From: Collinsella aerofaciens
Lineage (GTDB): Bacteria > Actinomycetota > Coriobacteriia > Coriobacteriales > Coriobacteriaceae
Direction: 5' to 3'
DNA length: 40,496 bases
Assembly (NCBI GenBank): GCA_030841765.1
Contig: JAUUSS010000005.1
Location: 1-40,496 of the forward strand
The notes under the pieces were generated by a model that worked only from the letters and a program-made list of their open reading frames with translations, was not told the origin of the DNA and searched no databases. The position numbers were made by a program, and so were the translations under genes. Positions 1 through 7,697 of the stretch are shown here, in pieces (within the stretch, counting starts at the first letter, position 1; each line of letters begins with the position of its first letter).

Positions 1-1269
1 GGCAACTACGTGCCGTCGCTCTATGAGGTTCGTTACGACGAGCCCTGCTCGCCGCATGGCTACACCGTGCCGCGTGAGGGCAAGGATGCGCCGACCGTGG
101 TCTACAAGCGCGTCGTCGAGGATTTCGGCGCCACGAATCCGCTGTCGCAGTCGTGCGTGCCCTATGCGCAGCTGGTTCACGACCGCCTGTCTATCGAGAT
201 CCTGCGCGGCTGCGCCCGCGGCTGTCGTTTTTGCCAGGCTGGCATGACGTATCGCCCGGTGCGCGAGCGCTCGGCCGACCAGATCGTCTCGTCGGTGATT
301 CAGGGTCTGGAAAAGACCGGCTATGACGAGGTGTCGCTGACCTCGCTCTCCACGACCGACCACTCCTGCATTCGCGACGTGCTCGGCAGGCTCAACCGTC
401 GCCTGGAGGATACGGGTATTCGCGTGTCTATTCCGTCGCAGCGCCTGGATTCGTTTGGCGTGGATATGGCCGAGTCGGTCGCCGGCGAAAAGAAGGGCGG
501 CCTGACGTTTGCGCCCGAGGCCGGCAGCCAGCGCATGCGCGACATCATTAACAAGAACGTGACCGAGGAGGACCTGGACCGTGCGGCCAAGGCGGCCTTC
601 GAGGCCGGCTGGAACCGCATGAAGCTCTACTTTATGATGGGCCTTCCCGTTGAGCGCGACGAGGACATCGTGGCCATCGCCAATCTGGCCGATCACGTGC
701 TGGAGCTTGGTCGTTCCGTGGTGCCCAAGGCTCGTCGCGGCTCGATCTCGGTGTCCATCTCGGTTTCGGTCTTTATCCCCAAGGCTGCCACGCCGTTCCA
801 GTGGTGCCCGCAGCTCGACTACGACGACGTCAAGCGTCGCCAGAAGCTGCTTATCACGAGCGTTCGCAACCGTGCCGTCCGCGTGCATTACCACGATGCC
901 GAGACCTCGCTCATCGAGGCTGCGCTTTCCCGCGCCGGTCGTGACATGACGCCCGTCATCATCGATGCTTGGCGCTCGGGGTCTCGCTTTGACGCCTGGG
1001 TAGAGCATTTCTCGCTCGATAACTGGAAGGAGGCTGCTGCAAAAAACGACATCGACCTCAATGAGCTCGTACACCTGCCTTACGAGTTGGACTGGCGCCT
1101 GCCGTGGGAGCACGTGAGCCCCGGCTGCTCGCGCGGCTTCCTCGAGCGCGAGTACCGTCGCTCGCTCGAGGGTGTCACGACTCCCGACTGCACCCGCACG
1201 TCGTGCACCGGCTGCGGAATCTGCCCCACGCTCCACGCCAAGAATGTATTGATGGGTGATCGCGCATGA
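1..1269 (+). CDS. Radical SAM protein, TIGR03960-like (5'-truncated)
   Basis: C-terminal 422 residues of a radical SAM protein. The reading frame is already open at base 1, so the true start lies before the window; the GTG at base 10 is internal. The iron-sulphur motif CxxxCxxC is at residues 71, 75 and 78 of the visible part (GCARGCRFC), followed by typical SAM-barrel sequence (GGLTFAPEAGSQRMRD). A second cysteine cluster (CTGCGICP) near the C-terminus may bind another cluster. It overlaps the next gene by 4 nt (ATGA), and that gene encodes the partner family usually found beside or fused to it. The family is often placed upstream of rplU-rpmA-obgE. Its substrate is unknown to me; a tRNA or ribosome role is only suggested by context. 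Family assignment is by recognition of sequence and neighbourhood. Confidence 0.85.
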   Translation, partial: GNYVPSLYEVRYDEPCSPHGYTVPREGKDAPTVVYKRVVEDFGATNPLSQSCVPYAQLVHDRLSIEILRGCARGCRFCQAGMTYRPVRERSADQIVSSVIQGLEKTGYDEVSLTSLSTTDHSCIRDVLGRLNRRLEDTGIRVSIPSQRLDSFGVDMAESVAGEKKGGLTFAPEAGSQRMRDIINKNVTEEDLDRAAKAAFEAGWNRMKLYFMMGLPVERDEDIVAIANLADHVLELGRSVVPKARRGSISVSISVSVFIPKAATPFQWCPQLDYDDVKRRQKLLITSVRNRAVRVHYHDAETSLIEAALSRAGRDMTPVIIDAWRSGSRFDAWVEHFSLDNWKEAAAKNDIDLNELVHLPYELDWRLPWEHVSPGCSRGFLEREYRRSLEGVTTPDCTRTSCTGCGICPTLHAKNVLMGDRA

Positions 1270-2078
1270 GTGAGCGCCTGACCGACAACCCCACGCTCTT
1301 TAGGCTTCGTGTTCGCTATGGCAAGCGCGATCGCCTTAAGTACCTGGGCCATCTCGAAGTAATCCATACCATTGAGCGCATTGTGCGCCGTGCGGGACTT
1401 CCCTATGCCGTCACGCAGGGCTTTTCTCCGCACATGCGCGTGGGCTTCTCTTCGGCGCTACCGGTGGGTACGTCGTCGACCTGCGAGTGGTATGACCTGT
1501 TTATGACCGAGTTCGTGGCGCTCGACGAGGCGTTTGGGCGCCTGGCTGCGGCGTCTCCGGCCGATCTGGCGCCCATCGAGGCGGCGTACATCGACGTGCG
1601 CACGCCGGCGTTGACGGCGCAGCTCACGCGCTTGTCGTATCGCATTGATTTGCACTTGGATCCCGAGGCGCCCGTAAGCGCCGACGAGGTGCGTCGTGCG
1701 ATCGACACGCTGCGCGCGGACCATGGCATCGACTACGCGCGCGGAAAAAAGAGCAAGCGCTTGGATTTGGATCACACGCTCGTGGGCTATGAGCTCACGG
1801 CGGGGGAGCGCCCGGACCATTTGGTGCTCATGCTCGACACCCATGCCGATAACGAGGGCTCCATGCGTCCGGAAATTTTGCTTTCTGCAGCTGATGTTTT
1901 GTTGCAGGGCTTGACCCCGGGCGTGGATGCACCTATTGTTTCCACCGGTATGCAAGACCTCGTGACCATCTGCTCCTACGATGTCGAGCGTCAGAATCAA
2001 GCATGCGAGGACGACGAGGGCCGACTCGTCAGCCCCATACCTGTGCGAACTTGTGGATTTGCTCCACATACTCGTTGA
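1266..2078 (+). CDS. TIGR03936 family radical-SAM-linked protein (DUF2344)
   Basis: A 270-residue protein whose N-terminus (YLGHLEVIHTIERIVRRAG, then GFSPHMRVGFSSALPVG) matches the family encoded next to TIGR03960 radical SAM proteins. The start ATG overlaps the stop of the upstream gene (ATGA), implying translational coupling and probably a shared function or complex. No catalytic motif is evident. The last bases are also regulatory: the TGA stop at 2076-2078 lies inside the -35 hexamer of the rplU promoter. Biochemical role unknown; family call is confident, function is not. Confidence 0.82.
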   Translation: MSERLTDNPTLFRLRVRYGKRDRLKYLGHLEVIHTIERIVRRAGLPYAVTQGFSPHMRVGFSSALPVGTSSTCEWYDLFMTEFVALDEAFGRLAAASPADLAPIEAAYIDVRTPALTAQLTRLSYRIDLHLDPEAPVSADEVRRAIDTLRADHGIDYARGKKSKRLDLDHTLVGYELTAGERPDHLVLMLDTHADNEGSMRPEILLSAADVLLQGLTPGVDAPIVSTGMQDLVTICSYDVERQNQACEDDEGRLVSPIPVRTCGFAPHTR

Positions 2079-2103
2079 CGGGGGTATTTTCGCCTGCTAC
2101 TAT
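2075..2103 (+). promoter_or_regulatory. Sigma-70-type promoter of rplU-rpmA
   Basis: TTGACG (2075-2080), a 17-nt spacer, then TACTAT (2098-2103). This is the best consensus match in the window. The -35 box contains the stop codon of the upstream gene. Transcription should start near 2110, leaving a 5' leader of about 36 nt before the rplU ATG. Confidence 0.75.
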
Positions 2104-2145
2104 ATTCGGCTGTTGCACTAACTGATGCATGAAGGGCAAGTAAAC

Positions 2146-2520
2146 ATGTACGCAATCGTTAACACGGGCGGCAAGCAGTACAAGGTCGCCACCGACGATG
2201 TCATCACCGTCGAGAAGATCGAGGGCAATGAGGGCGACAAGGTCACCCTGCCGGTTATCTTCCTCAACGATGGTAAGAAGATCGTCACCGATCCCGACAA
2301 GCTGGCCAAGGCCAAGGTTACCGCTCAGATCGTTGAGCAGTTCAAGGGCGAGAAGCAGCTGGTCTTCAAGTTCCACAAGCGCAAGCGCTATCGTCGTCTG
2401 AAGGGTCACCGTCAGCAGCTCACCAAGCTGAAGATCGTGAAGGTTCAGGCTACCTCCCGCGCCAAGAAGGCTGTCAAGGCAGAGGCTGAGGCTGTTGCCG
2501 AGGCTCCCGTCGCCGAGTAG
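2146..2520 (+). CDS. rplU: 50S ribosomal protein L21
   Basis: L21 of the large ribosomal subunit, 124 residues. The conserved N-terminus MYAIVNTGGKQYKV fixes the start at ATG 2146, preceded by AAGGGCAAG; an upstream in-frame ATG at 2125 would add seven unconserved residues. The core includes the RNA-binding segment KFHKRKRYRRLKGHRQ. The last ~20 residues form an Ala/Glu tail beyond the usual L21 length (about 103). First gene of the rplU-rpmA unit, with its own promoter 70 nt upstream. In many Firmicutes a Prp protease gene lies between rplU and rpmA; there is none here. Confidence 0.96.
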   Translation: MYAIVNTGGKQYKVATDDVITVEKIEGNEGDKVTLPVIFLNDGKKIVTDPDKLAKAKVTAQIVEQFKGEKQLVFKFHKRKRYRRLKGHRQQLTKLKIVKVQATSRAKKAVKAEAEAVAEAPVAE

Positions 2521-2553
2521 ATTACACTCGTAACGAAAGAGTAGGTATACACA

Positions 2554-2811
2554 ATGGCACACAAAAAAGGACTCGGTTCCTCCCGTAATGGCCGTGACTC
2601 CCGCGGTCAGCGCCTTGGCACGAAGCGCTATGCCGGCCAGACGGTAACCACGGGCACGATTCTCGTCCGTCAGCACGGCACGCACATCCACCCGGGTGAG
2701 AACGTTGGCCGTGGTAAGGACGACACGCTGTTCGCGCTGGTCGACGGTACCGTTGAGTTCCACAAGGGTATCAAGCACAGGGTCAGCGTACGCCCGCTCG
2801 CGAACGCGTAA
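2554..2811 (+). CDS. rpmA: 50S ribosomal protein L27
   Basis: L27, 85 residues, a component near the peptidyl-transferase centre. It begins directly MAHKKGLGSSRNGRDS, without the cleavable N-terminal extension found in Firmicutes, and the matching protease gene prp is absent. The start is preceded by a GAAAGAG ribosome site 34 nt after rplU. An intrinsic terminator lies 26 nt downstream. Confidence 0.97.
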   Translation: MAHKKGLGSSRNGRDSRGQRLGTKRYAGQTVTTGTILVRQHGTHIHPGENVGRGKDDTLFALVDGTVEFHKGIKHRVSVRPLANA

Positions 2812-2836
2812 TTCACCCTTCATAGAGCACATATGT

Positions 2837-2880
2837 GGGAGGCACTTGAGTTTTAGGATTCAAGGGTCTCCCTCTTTTTT
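2837..2880 (+). terminator. Intrinsic terminator between rpmA and obgE
   Basis: GGGAG (2837-2841) pairs with CTCCC (2868-2872), and CTTGA (2845-2849) pairs with TCAAG (2860-2864). TCTTTTTT follows. The U-tract ends 2 nt before the obgE Shine-Dalgarno (2883-2888), so it probably works as a partial terminator that sets the ratio of ribosomal proteins to ObgE. Confidence 0.7.
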
Positions 2881-2896
2881 GTAGGAGGCGATTCTG

Positions 2897-4363
2897 TTGT
2901 CACAGTTCACCGATATCAGCCGCATTAACGTGTGCGGCGGCGACGGCGGAGCCGGATGCATGTCGTTTAGGCGCGAGGCATTTGTCCCCAAGGGCGGCCC
3001 CGATGGCGGCGACGGCGGTCGTGGCGGCAATGTCGTCATCCAGGCCGATGCTCAGCTGTCTTCGCTGATCGATTACCGCTTTAAGCATCACTTTCGCGCC
3101 GAGCGCGGCACGCACGGGCAGGGTGCCCGTCGTAACGGCAAGAGCGGCGAGGACCTGATTCTCAAGGTCCCTATGGGTACCGTGGTGCGCGAGCTCGACC
3201 CCGAGACGCAGACCCCGATGTTCGAGATTGCCGATCTGGTGCATGATGGCGAGCGCGTTGTCGTGGCCCCTGGTGGCGCCGGTGGTCTCGGCAATACGCA
3301 CTTTGTGACGTCGGTGCGCCGCGCGCCCGCGTTCGCCCAGCTGGGCGAGCCGGCCGAGGAGCACTGGATTGAGCTCGAGATGAAGCTCATGGCCGATGCC
3401 GCGCTCGTGGGCTTTCCCTCGGTGGGTAAGTCATCGCTCATTGCGCGCATGAGTGCCGCCCGCCCCAAGATTGCTGACTACCCGTTTACCACGCTCGTGC
3501 CGAACCTCGGCATGGTGCGTGCCGGCGAATATTCTTACGTCGTTGCCGACGTCCCCGGTCTCATCGAGGGCGCGAGCGAGGGCCGTGGCCTGGGTCACCA
3601 GTTCCTGCGCCACATTGAGCGTACGGCACTCATCATGCACGTCGTCGATATGACGGGTGGTTTTGAGGATCGCGATCCGGTCGAGGACTATCGCATCATC
3701 AACCGCGAGCTCGAGCAGTATGGCGCCGAGCTTTCGGAGCGTCCGCAGATCGTCGTTGCCAACAAGTGTGATGCGCCGGGCACGGCCGACAAGATTGCCG
3801 ACCTTAAGCGTGCGGCGCTCGACGATGGCCATATGTTCTTTGCCGTGTCTGCTGTTACGGGCGCCGGCCTCAACACGCTGATACTTGCCGTGGGCGAGCA
3901 GGTGGCTAAGCTTCGCGCCGAGCTGGCGGTCTCTGATGAGCCGGTCGATCTGCGCGACGAGGAGTGGGAGCGTCGCCGCCTGCAGCGCGAGAAGCGTTTC
4001 CGCATTGTCCAGGAAGAGCCCGGTGCCTTCCGCGTGGTCGGTCGTGCCATCGAGCGCATGGTCATCCAGACCGACTGGGAAAACGAGGAAGCCGTCATTT
4101 ACCTGCAGCATAAGTTTGCGCGTATGGGTGTTGACGACGCGCTCGAGAAGGCCGGTTGCCGTGCGGGCGACGAGGTCCGCATTTGCCAGCGCGCTTTTGA
4201 CTTTGAGGGCGCCGAGGACTTCTCGGAGTACGAGGACGAGCTCGAGGATGCAGACGTTGAGGTTATTGACGTAGCGGCCGAGGGTGCGGACGTGGCTGAT
4301 GCCACCGAGGGCTCCGAAGGCACTACCGAAGTCGACGTTGTTGAGACCCCGGAGGGCGAGTAG
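2897..4363 (+). CDS. obgE: GTPase ObgE/CgtA
   Basis: Ribosome-assembly and stress GTPase, 488 residues. The Obg fold is at residues 1-160 with its glycine-rich stretches (GGDGGAGCMSFRREAF, GGPDGGDGGRGGN). The G domain is at ~163-335 with G1 GFPSVGKSS, G3 DVPGLIEGA, G4 NKCD and G5 SAVTG. The OCT domain follows at ~360-430 (FRVVGRAIERMV to VRICQRAFDF). The final ~55 residues are a strongly acidic tail (SEYEDELEDADVEVIDV and onward), longer than in many homologues. Start is TTG 2897 with AGGAGG 8 nt upstream; the next residues SQFTDISRINVCGGDGG are conserved. A terminator-like hairpin sits just before the ribosome site, so expression probably needs read-through from rplU-rpmA. nadD begins 3 nt after the stop. 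Confidence 0.97.
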   Translation: MSQFTDISRINVCGGDGGAGCMSFRREAFVPKGGPDGGDGGRGGNVVIQADAQLSSLIDYRFKHHFRAERGTHGQGARRNGKSGEDLILKVPMGTVVRELDPETQTPMFEIADLVHDGERVVVAPGGAGGLGNTHFVTSVRRAPAFAQLGEPAEEHWIELEMKLMADAALVGFPSVGKSSLIARMSAARPKIADYPFTTLVPNLGMVRAGEYSYVVADVPGLIEGASEGRGLGHQFLRHIERTALIMHVVDMTGGFEDRDPVEDYRIINRELEQYGAELSERPQIVVANKCDAPGTADKIADLKRAALDDGHMFFAVSAVTGAGLNTLILAVGEQVAKLRAELAVSDEPVDLRDEEWERRRLQREKRFRIVQEEPGAFRVVGRAIERMVIQTDWENEEAVIYLQHKFARMGVDDALEKAGCRAGDEVRICQRAFDFEGAEDFSEYEDELEDADVEVIDVAAEGADVADATEGSEGTTEVDVVETPEGE

Positions 4364-4366
4364 GCC

Positions 4367-5044
4367 ATGTCGCTGCGAGGTGGAATCGGATTGCCCGAGC
4401 TGCCCATCAAGGATGGGCATGAGTTTCGGCTTGGCATTATGGGCGGCACCTTTGACCCGATTCATTACGGGCACTTGGTTACCGCCGAGCAGGCTCGCGA
4501 ATCGCTCGACTTGGACGCTGTGCTTTTTATGCCGGCCGGCTCTCCCGCCTTTAAGCTTGACAAACCGGTGACGCCTGCTGAGGACCGTTATGCTATGACG
4601 GTCCTCGCCACTGCTGCGAACCCGGCCTTTTTGGCAAGCCGCTTCGAGATAGATCGTGCCGGTGTCACCTATACAGCCGATACGCTACATGCCCTTCGCG
4701 AGTTTTACCCGCCACAGGTGAAGCTTTACTTTATTACGGGTGCCGATGCGATTATCGATATTGTGACCTGGCACAATGCTGATGAGATTGCCGAACTGGC
4801 AACCTTTATTGCTGCGACACGACCCGGCTTTGACATCGATACGGCCCGGGCGCGAATTAAGGAATCGGGGCTGCCATTCGACGTGCGTTATATTCAGATT
4901 CCGGCGCTGGCGATCAGCTCGACGAACATTCGTAAGCGAGTTGCCCGCGGCATGAGCGTGCGCTATCTTACGAGCGAGTCTGTGCTCGGCTATATCCGTA
5001 AACGCGGTCTGTATGCCGATCTTGGGCAAGACGATTTTGATTGA
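4367..5044 (+). CDS. nadD: Nicotinate-nucleotide adenylyltransferase
   Basis: Transfers AMP from ATP to nicotinate mononucleotide, giving deamido-NAD, in NAD synthesis. 225 residues. The nucleotidyltransferase motif GIMGGTFDPIHYGHL is at ~residues 24-38, and the C-terminal signature SSTNIRKRVARG is present (the ISSTxIR ATP site). ATG 4367 is 3 nt after the obgE stop, with GGAGGG inside the obgE end as ribosome site, so the two are translationally coupled. The ~23 residues before the catalytic motif are a lineage-type extension. The order obgE-nadD-yqeK-rsfS is conserved in Gram-positives. Confidence 0.95.
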   Translation: MSLRGGIGLPELPIKDGHEFRLGIMGGTFDPIHYGHLVTAEQARESLDLDAVLFMPAGSPAFKLDKPVTPAEDRYAMTVLATAANPAFLASRFEIDRAGVTYTADTLHALREFYPPQVKLYFITGADAIIDIVTWHNADEIAELATFIAATRPGFDIDTARARIKESGLPFDVRYIQIPALAISSTNIRKRVARGMSVRYLTSESVLGYIRKRGLYADLGQDDFD

Positions 5045-5056
5045 TGGGGGAGAACG

Positions 5057-5665
5057 TTGTCGGTAGAAGATCAGTTTGAGGGCGATGAGCGTGCGCTCTT
5101 GACGCGTATCCACGAGTTGCTCGATGTGCGCATGAAGGATAAGCGTAAGCGCTACGTGCATTCGCTCGGGGTTGCCGAGACGGCGTTGCACCTAGCCGAG
5201 GTGTACGGTGTCGACCGCTTTGATGCCGCTGCCGCCGGCCTGATCCATGACTGGGACAAGGTGCTCTCCGACGACGAGCTGGTCACGCGCGCTCTGCATT
5301 ACGGCATTAAGATTGCCGGCTCTCCGTCTGCCGCGACGCCGCTTTTGCATGGCCCGGTTGCCGCCTATGAGCTTCCGCAGCTTTTTCCCGATCTGTCTCC
5401 GGCAGTCTTTCAGGCTGTCGACCGTCACACCGTGGGCGCTTGCGACATGACGCCGCTCGATATGGTGGTCTTTGTTGCCGATGCCATCGAACCCAACCGC
5501 CACGGTGACTATGCCCATGCGCTGCGCAAGATGGTGGGGAAGTCCTCGCTCGACGAGTTGTTCTTCTCCTGTTTTGCGCAGGGTCTGGTCTATGTGATCC
5601 AGTCCGGGCGTTATCTTTATCCCACGGCTATTACGATTTACAACCATTACGCCCAGCTGCGCTAG
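5057..5665 (+). CDS. yqeK: YqeK family HD-domain Ap4A hydrolase
   Basis: HD-superfamily phosphohydrolase, 202 residues. YqeK proteins are symmetrical diadenosine tetraphosphatases (Ap4A to 2 ADP). Metal ligands visible are the first His in RYVHSLGVAETA, the HD pair in GLIHDWDK and the later His in VDRHTVGA. Start is TTG 5057 after GGGGGAGA; the gene begins 12 nt after nadD and precedes rsfS, the usual placement for yqeK. Known for the family: clears alarmone-type dinucleotides. Inferred: same here. Confidence 0.9.
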   Translation: MSVEDQFEGDERALLTRIHELLDVRMKDKRKRYVHSLGVAETALHLAEVYGVDRFDAAAAGLIHDWDKVLSDDELVTRALHYGIKIAGSPSAATPLLHGPVAAYELPQLFPDLSPAVFQAVDRHTVGACDMTPLDMVVFVADAIEPNRHGDYAHALRKMVGKSSLDELFFSCFAQGLVYVIQSGRYLYPTAITIYNHYAQLR

Positions 5666-5692
5666 CTTGGGCTGTCTAGAAAGAGGTATTCC

Positions 5693-6148
5693 ATGGCCGA
5701 TGAGACCATGACCGACGAGCAGATTCTTGAAGGTGTGGAGCACAAGAGTTTCGTTGCCACGTCCGACCGTACTGCCGCCTCGCTGTCCGCGAGCGGTGTC
5801 GCCGCCGAGGATGTCGCCCGCGCTGCCGCACAAGCCGCCTACGACAAGAAGGGCGAGGACGTTCAGGTGCTCGACCTGACCGAGCTCTCCGACGTGTGCG
5901 ACTACTTTGTCCTTGCTACCGGCACCAACAACCGCCAGGTTGATTCGATCGTCGATGAAATTGAGGAGAAGGTCGCCGAGGCTTGCGGCGAGCATCCGTT
6001 CTCCATCGAGGGCCGCGAGCAGAAGACTTGGATGCTCATGGACTACGGTTCGGTTGTCGTCCACGTCTTCACTCCCGAAGCCCGCGACTTCTACCGCCTC
6101 GAGAAACTCTGGGGAGACGCCCCCCAGCTCCCCCTCAACCTCCTCTAG
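5693..6148 (+). CDS. rsfS: Ribosomal silencing factor RsfS
   Basis: Binds L14 and blocks 30S-50S joining in nutrient limitation. 151 residues, longer than the ~110-residue norm because of an N-terminal acidic/polar extension (~residues 1-37). The conserved domain runs from DVARAAAQAAYDKKGEDV through LDLTELSDVCDYFVLATG to WMLMDYGSVVVHVF and FYRLEKLWGDAP. Start ATG 5693 follows AGAAAGAGG. Last gene of the obgE-nadD-yqeK-rsfS group; a strong terminator follows. Confidence 0.95.
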   Translation: MADETMTDEQILEGVEHKSFVATSDRTAASLSASGVAAEDVARAAAQAAYDKKGEDVQVLDLTELSDVCDYFVLATGTNNRQVDSIVDEIEEKVAEACGEHPFSIEGREQKTWMLMDYGSVVVHVFTPEARDFYRLEKLWGDAPQLPLNLL

Positions 6149-6190
6149 TAGCTCATTTGAGACGGGGTTTAGCTATCCTCACGCATATCG

Positions 6191-6232
6191 CCGGGCAGTT
6201 GCGGTTTTCCGCACCTGCCCGGCTTTCTTTTT
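6191..6232 (+). terminator. Intrinsic terminator after rsfS
   Basis: CCGGGCAG (6191-6198) pairs with CTGCCCGG (6215-6222), with an inner GCGG-TTTT-CCGC. CTTTCTTTTT follows. It lies between the convergent rsfS and dinB genes; only the plus-strand direction has a U-tract. Confidence 0.85.
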
Positions 6233-6242
6233 GCCTCAGGGA

Positions 6243-7496
6243 CTAATCGTTGAAGCGGGATTGGCGGCCGAAGGATAGGGCGGTGTCGCCGAACTTGTCT
6301 CGGACGGCGTCGATGGCGACGGAGAGGTCGCGTCGGTCGCTGGATTGGGCTCCGCGGTCATCGATCTCGCAGAACAGGTCGGTCTGGATGCCGCCTTGGT
6401 GGTCGAAGTCGCTCATGCCGATGCCCGCTAAGCGAACATGCATGCCTTCCTGCCAGATATTGTCGAGCAGCTCGAGCGCAACCGCCACGAAGATATTCTC
6501 ATCGTCGGTCGGATGAGGCAGCCGGCGCTGTGCCGTACGCCCGCTGCCATACGAATACTTGAGCTTGAGCGTTACCGTGGCACCCGTCAGCCCCTGACGG
6601 CGCAGACGGCGTCCCACTGACTCTCCCAACAGCGCAATCGCCGCCTCAATATCCCCACGCTCAGTCAAATCTTTCGCAAAGGTGCGTTCATTGCTGACCG
6701 ATTTGACCTCGCGCCCTTCATCGAGACTCGTGACTTCGGAGATTTCGAGTCCTAGCGCACGCTGGCGCATGCGTTCGCCGTTGACGCCAAAAATAGAGGC
6801 CAGTGTGGACTCGGGCGCGCGCGAAAGCTCGCCGAGGGTGTAGATGCGCATGCGGCGCAGTCGCTCCTCGGCCGAGCGCCCGATGCCACTCATGGCAGAT
6901 ACCGGCAGCGCGGCCAAAAAGCGCTGCTCGGTTCCGGGGCGCACGATGGTCAGCCCAAACGGCTTATCCCGCTCGCTTGCGATTTTTGCGACCGTCTTGT
7001 TGCAGCCAACGCCAATGGAGCAGGTCACTCCCAGCCCTGTCACGCGGTCGCTTATACGCCGCGCAACCAGCAGCGGGTCTTCGGGCGCAAAGCGACCCGG
7101 TGTGATATCGATAAAGGCTTCGTCGATGGATACGCGCTCGACGCGCGGGGTCTCGTCGGCGAGAATCGCCATGACCTGCGCGCTCACCTCGCGGTAGCGA
7201 TCAAAGTGCCCGTGCGTCCAAATGGCTTGCGGGCACAAGCGCCGCGCTTCGGCCGAGGCCATGGCAGAGTGCACGCCAAAGCGACGTGCCTCATACGAAC
7301 ACGTGGACACGACGCCACGCGAATCGGCGTCTCCGCCCACGATGAGCGGCTTGCCGCGCCATTCGGGATGATCGAGCATCTCCACGCTCGCAAAAAACGC
7401 ATCGAGGTCCATCAGGCCCACCGCCGGACCCGTCCAGGGAGGCGGCGTGACGTCTGTGGCATCCTCATAACCGTATGTATGTTCGCGTCTTTCCAT
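6243..7496 (-). CDS. dinB: DNA polymerase IV (Y-family)
   Basis: Error-prone translesion polymerase, 417 residues. Palm acidic residues are in LMDLDAFFASVE (D30 and D32) and SIDEAFIDI. The thumb helix-hairpin-helix (ALPVSAMSGIGRSAEERL) and the little-finger domain (SVSNERTFAKDLTERGD, then VTLKLKYS) are present. A 25-residue N-terminal extension precedes the catalytic core. No Shine-Dalgarno is present upstream. Instead a TATACT box ends 6 nt before the ATG, so the mRNA is probably leaderless. It is transcribed divergently from rpsP. I saw no clear LexA-type GAAC-N4-GTTC box upstream. Confidence 0.95.
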   Translation of the reverse strand: MERREHTYGYEDATDVTPPPWTGPAVGLMDLDAFFASVEMLDHPEWRGKPLIVGGDADSRGVVSTCSYEARRFGVHSAMASAEARRLCPQAIWTHGHFDRYREVSAQVMAILADETPRVERVSIDEAFIDITPGRFAPEDPLLVARRISDRVTGLGVTCSIGVGCNKTVAKIASERDKPFGLTIVRPGTEQRFLAALPVSAMSGIGRSAEERLRRMRIYTLGELSRAPESTLASIFGVNGERMRQRALGLEISEVTSLDEGREVKSVSNERTFAKDLTERGDIEAAIALLGESVGRRLRRQGLTGATVTLKLKYSYGSGRTAQRRLPHPTDDENIFVAVALELLDNIWQEGMHVRLAGIGMSDFDHQGGIQTDLFCEIDDRGAQSSDRRDLSVAIDAVRDKFGDTALSFGRQSRFND

Positions 7497-7502
7497 GTCA
7501 TG

Positions 7503-7508
7503 AGTATA
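7503..7508 (-). promoter_or_regulatory. -10 element of dinB, leaderless start
   Basis: On the minus strand TATACT occupies 7508 to 7503. With standard spacing, +1 falls on base 7496, the A of the dinB ATG. No good -35 hexamer is visible 16-18 nt upstream. Confidence 0.5.
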
Positions 7509-7540
7509 CCGCGCAGCTCATGTGGGGTGCGTGTATGTGC

Positions 7541-7568
7541 TTGCAAATCCCGAATTCTTGTCTAAGAT
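7541..7568 (+). promoter_or_regulatory. Promoter of the rpsP operon
   Basis: TTGCAA (7541-7546), 16-nt spacer, TAAGAT (7563-7568). It leaves a ~123-nt leader before rpsP. The leader contains a small hairpin, GCAGC-CTAAA-GCTGC (7664-7678), just upstream of the GGAGGAG ribosome site, which could affect rpsP translation. Confidence 0.6.
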
Positions 7569-7697
7569 ATGGATTTGCCCTCGACTACATCGAAGAAGTT
7601 GGTCTCACGGACTTCACCTGCCCGCGTCGATGGCGTATTATGTTCAACTGTTTGTTTGTAGTTGCAGCCTAAAGCTGCTTGGTTGGAGGAGTTTCCT

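Noticed and set aside
7497..7560. LexA/SOS box controlling dinB
   Set aside because: I searched for a GAAC-N4-GTTC-like palindrome around the promoter and saw none.
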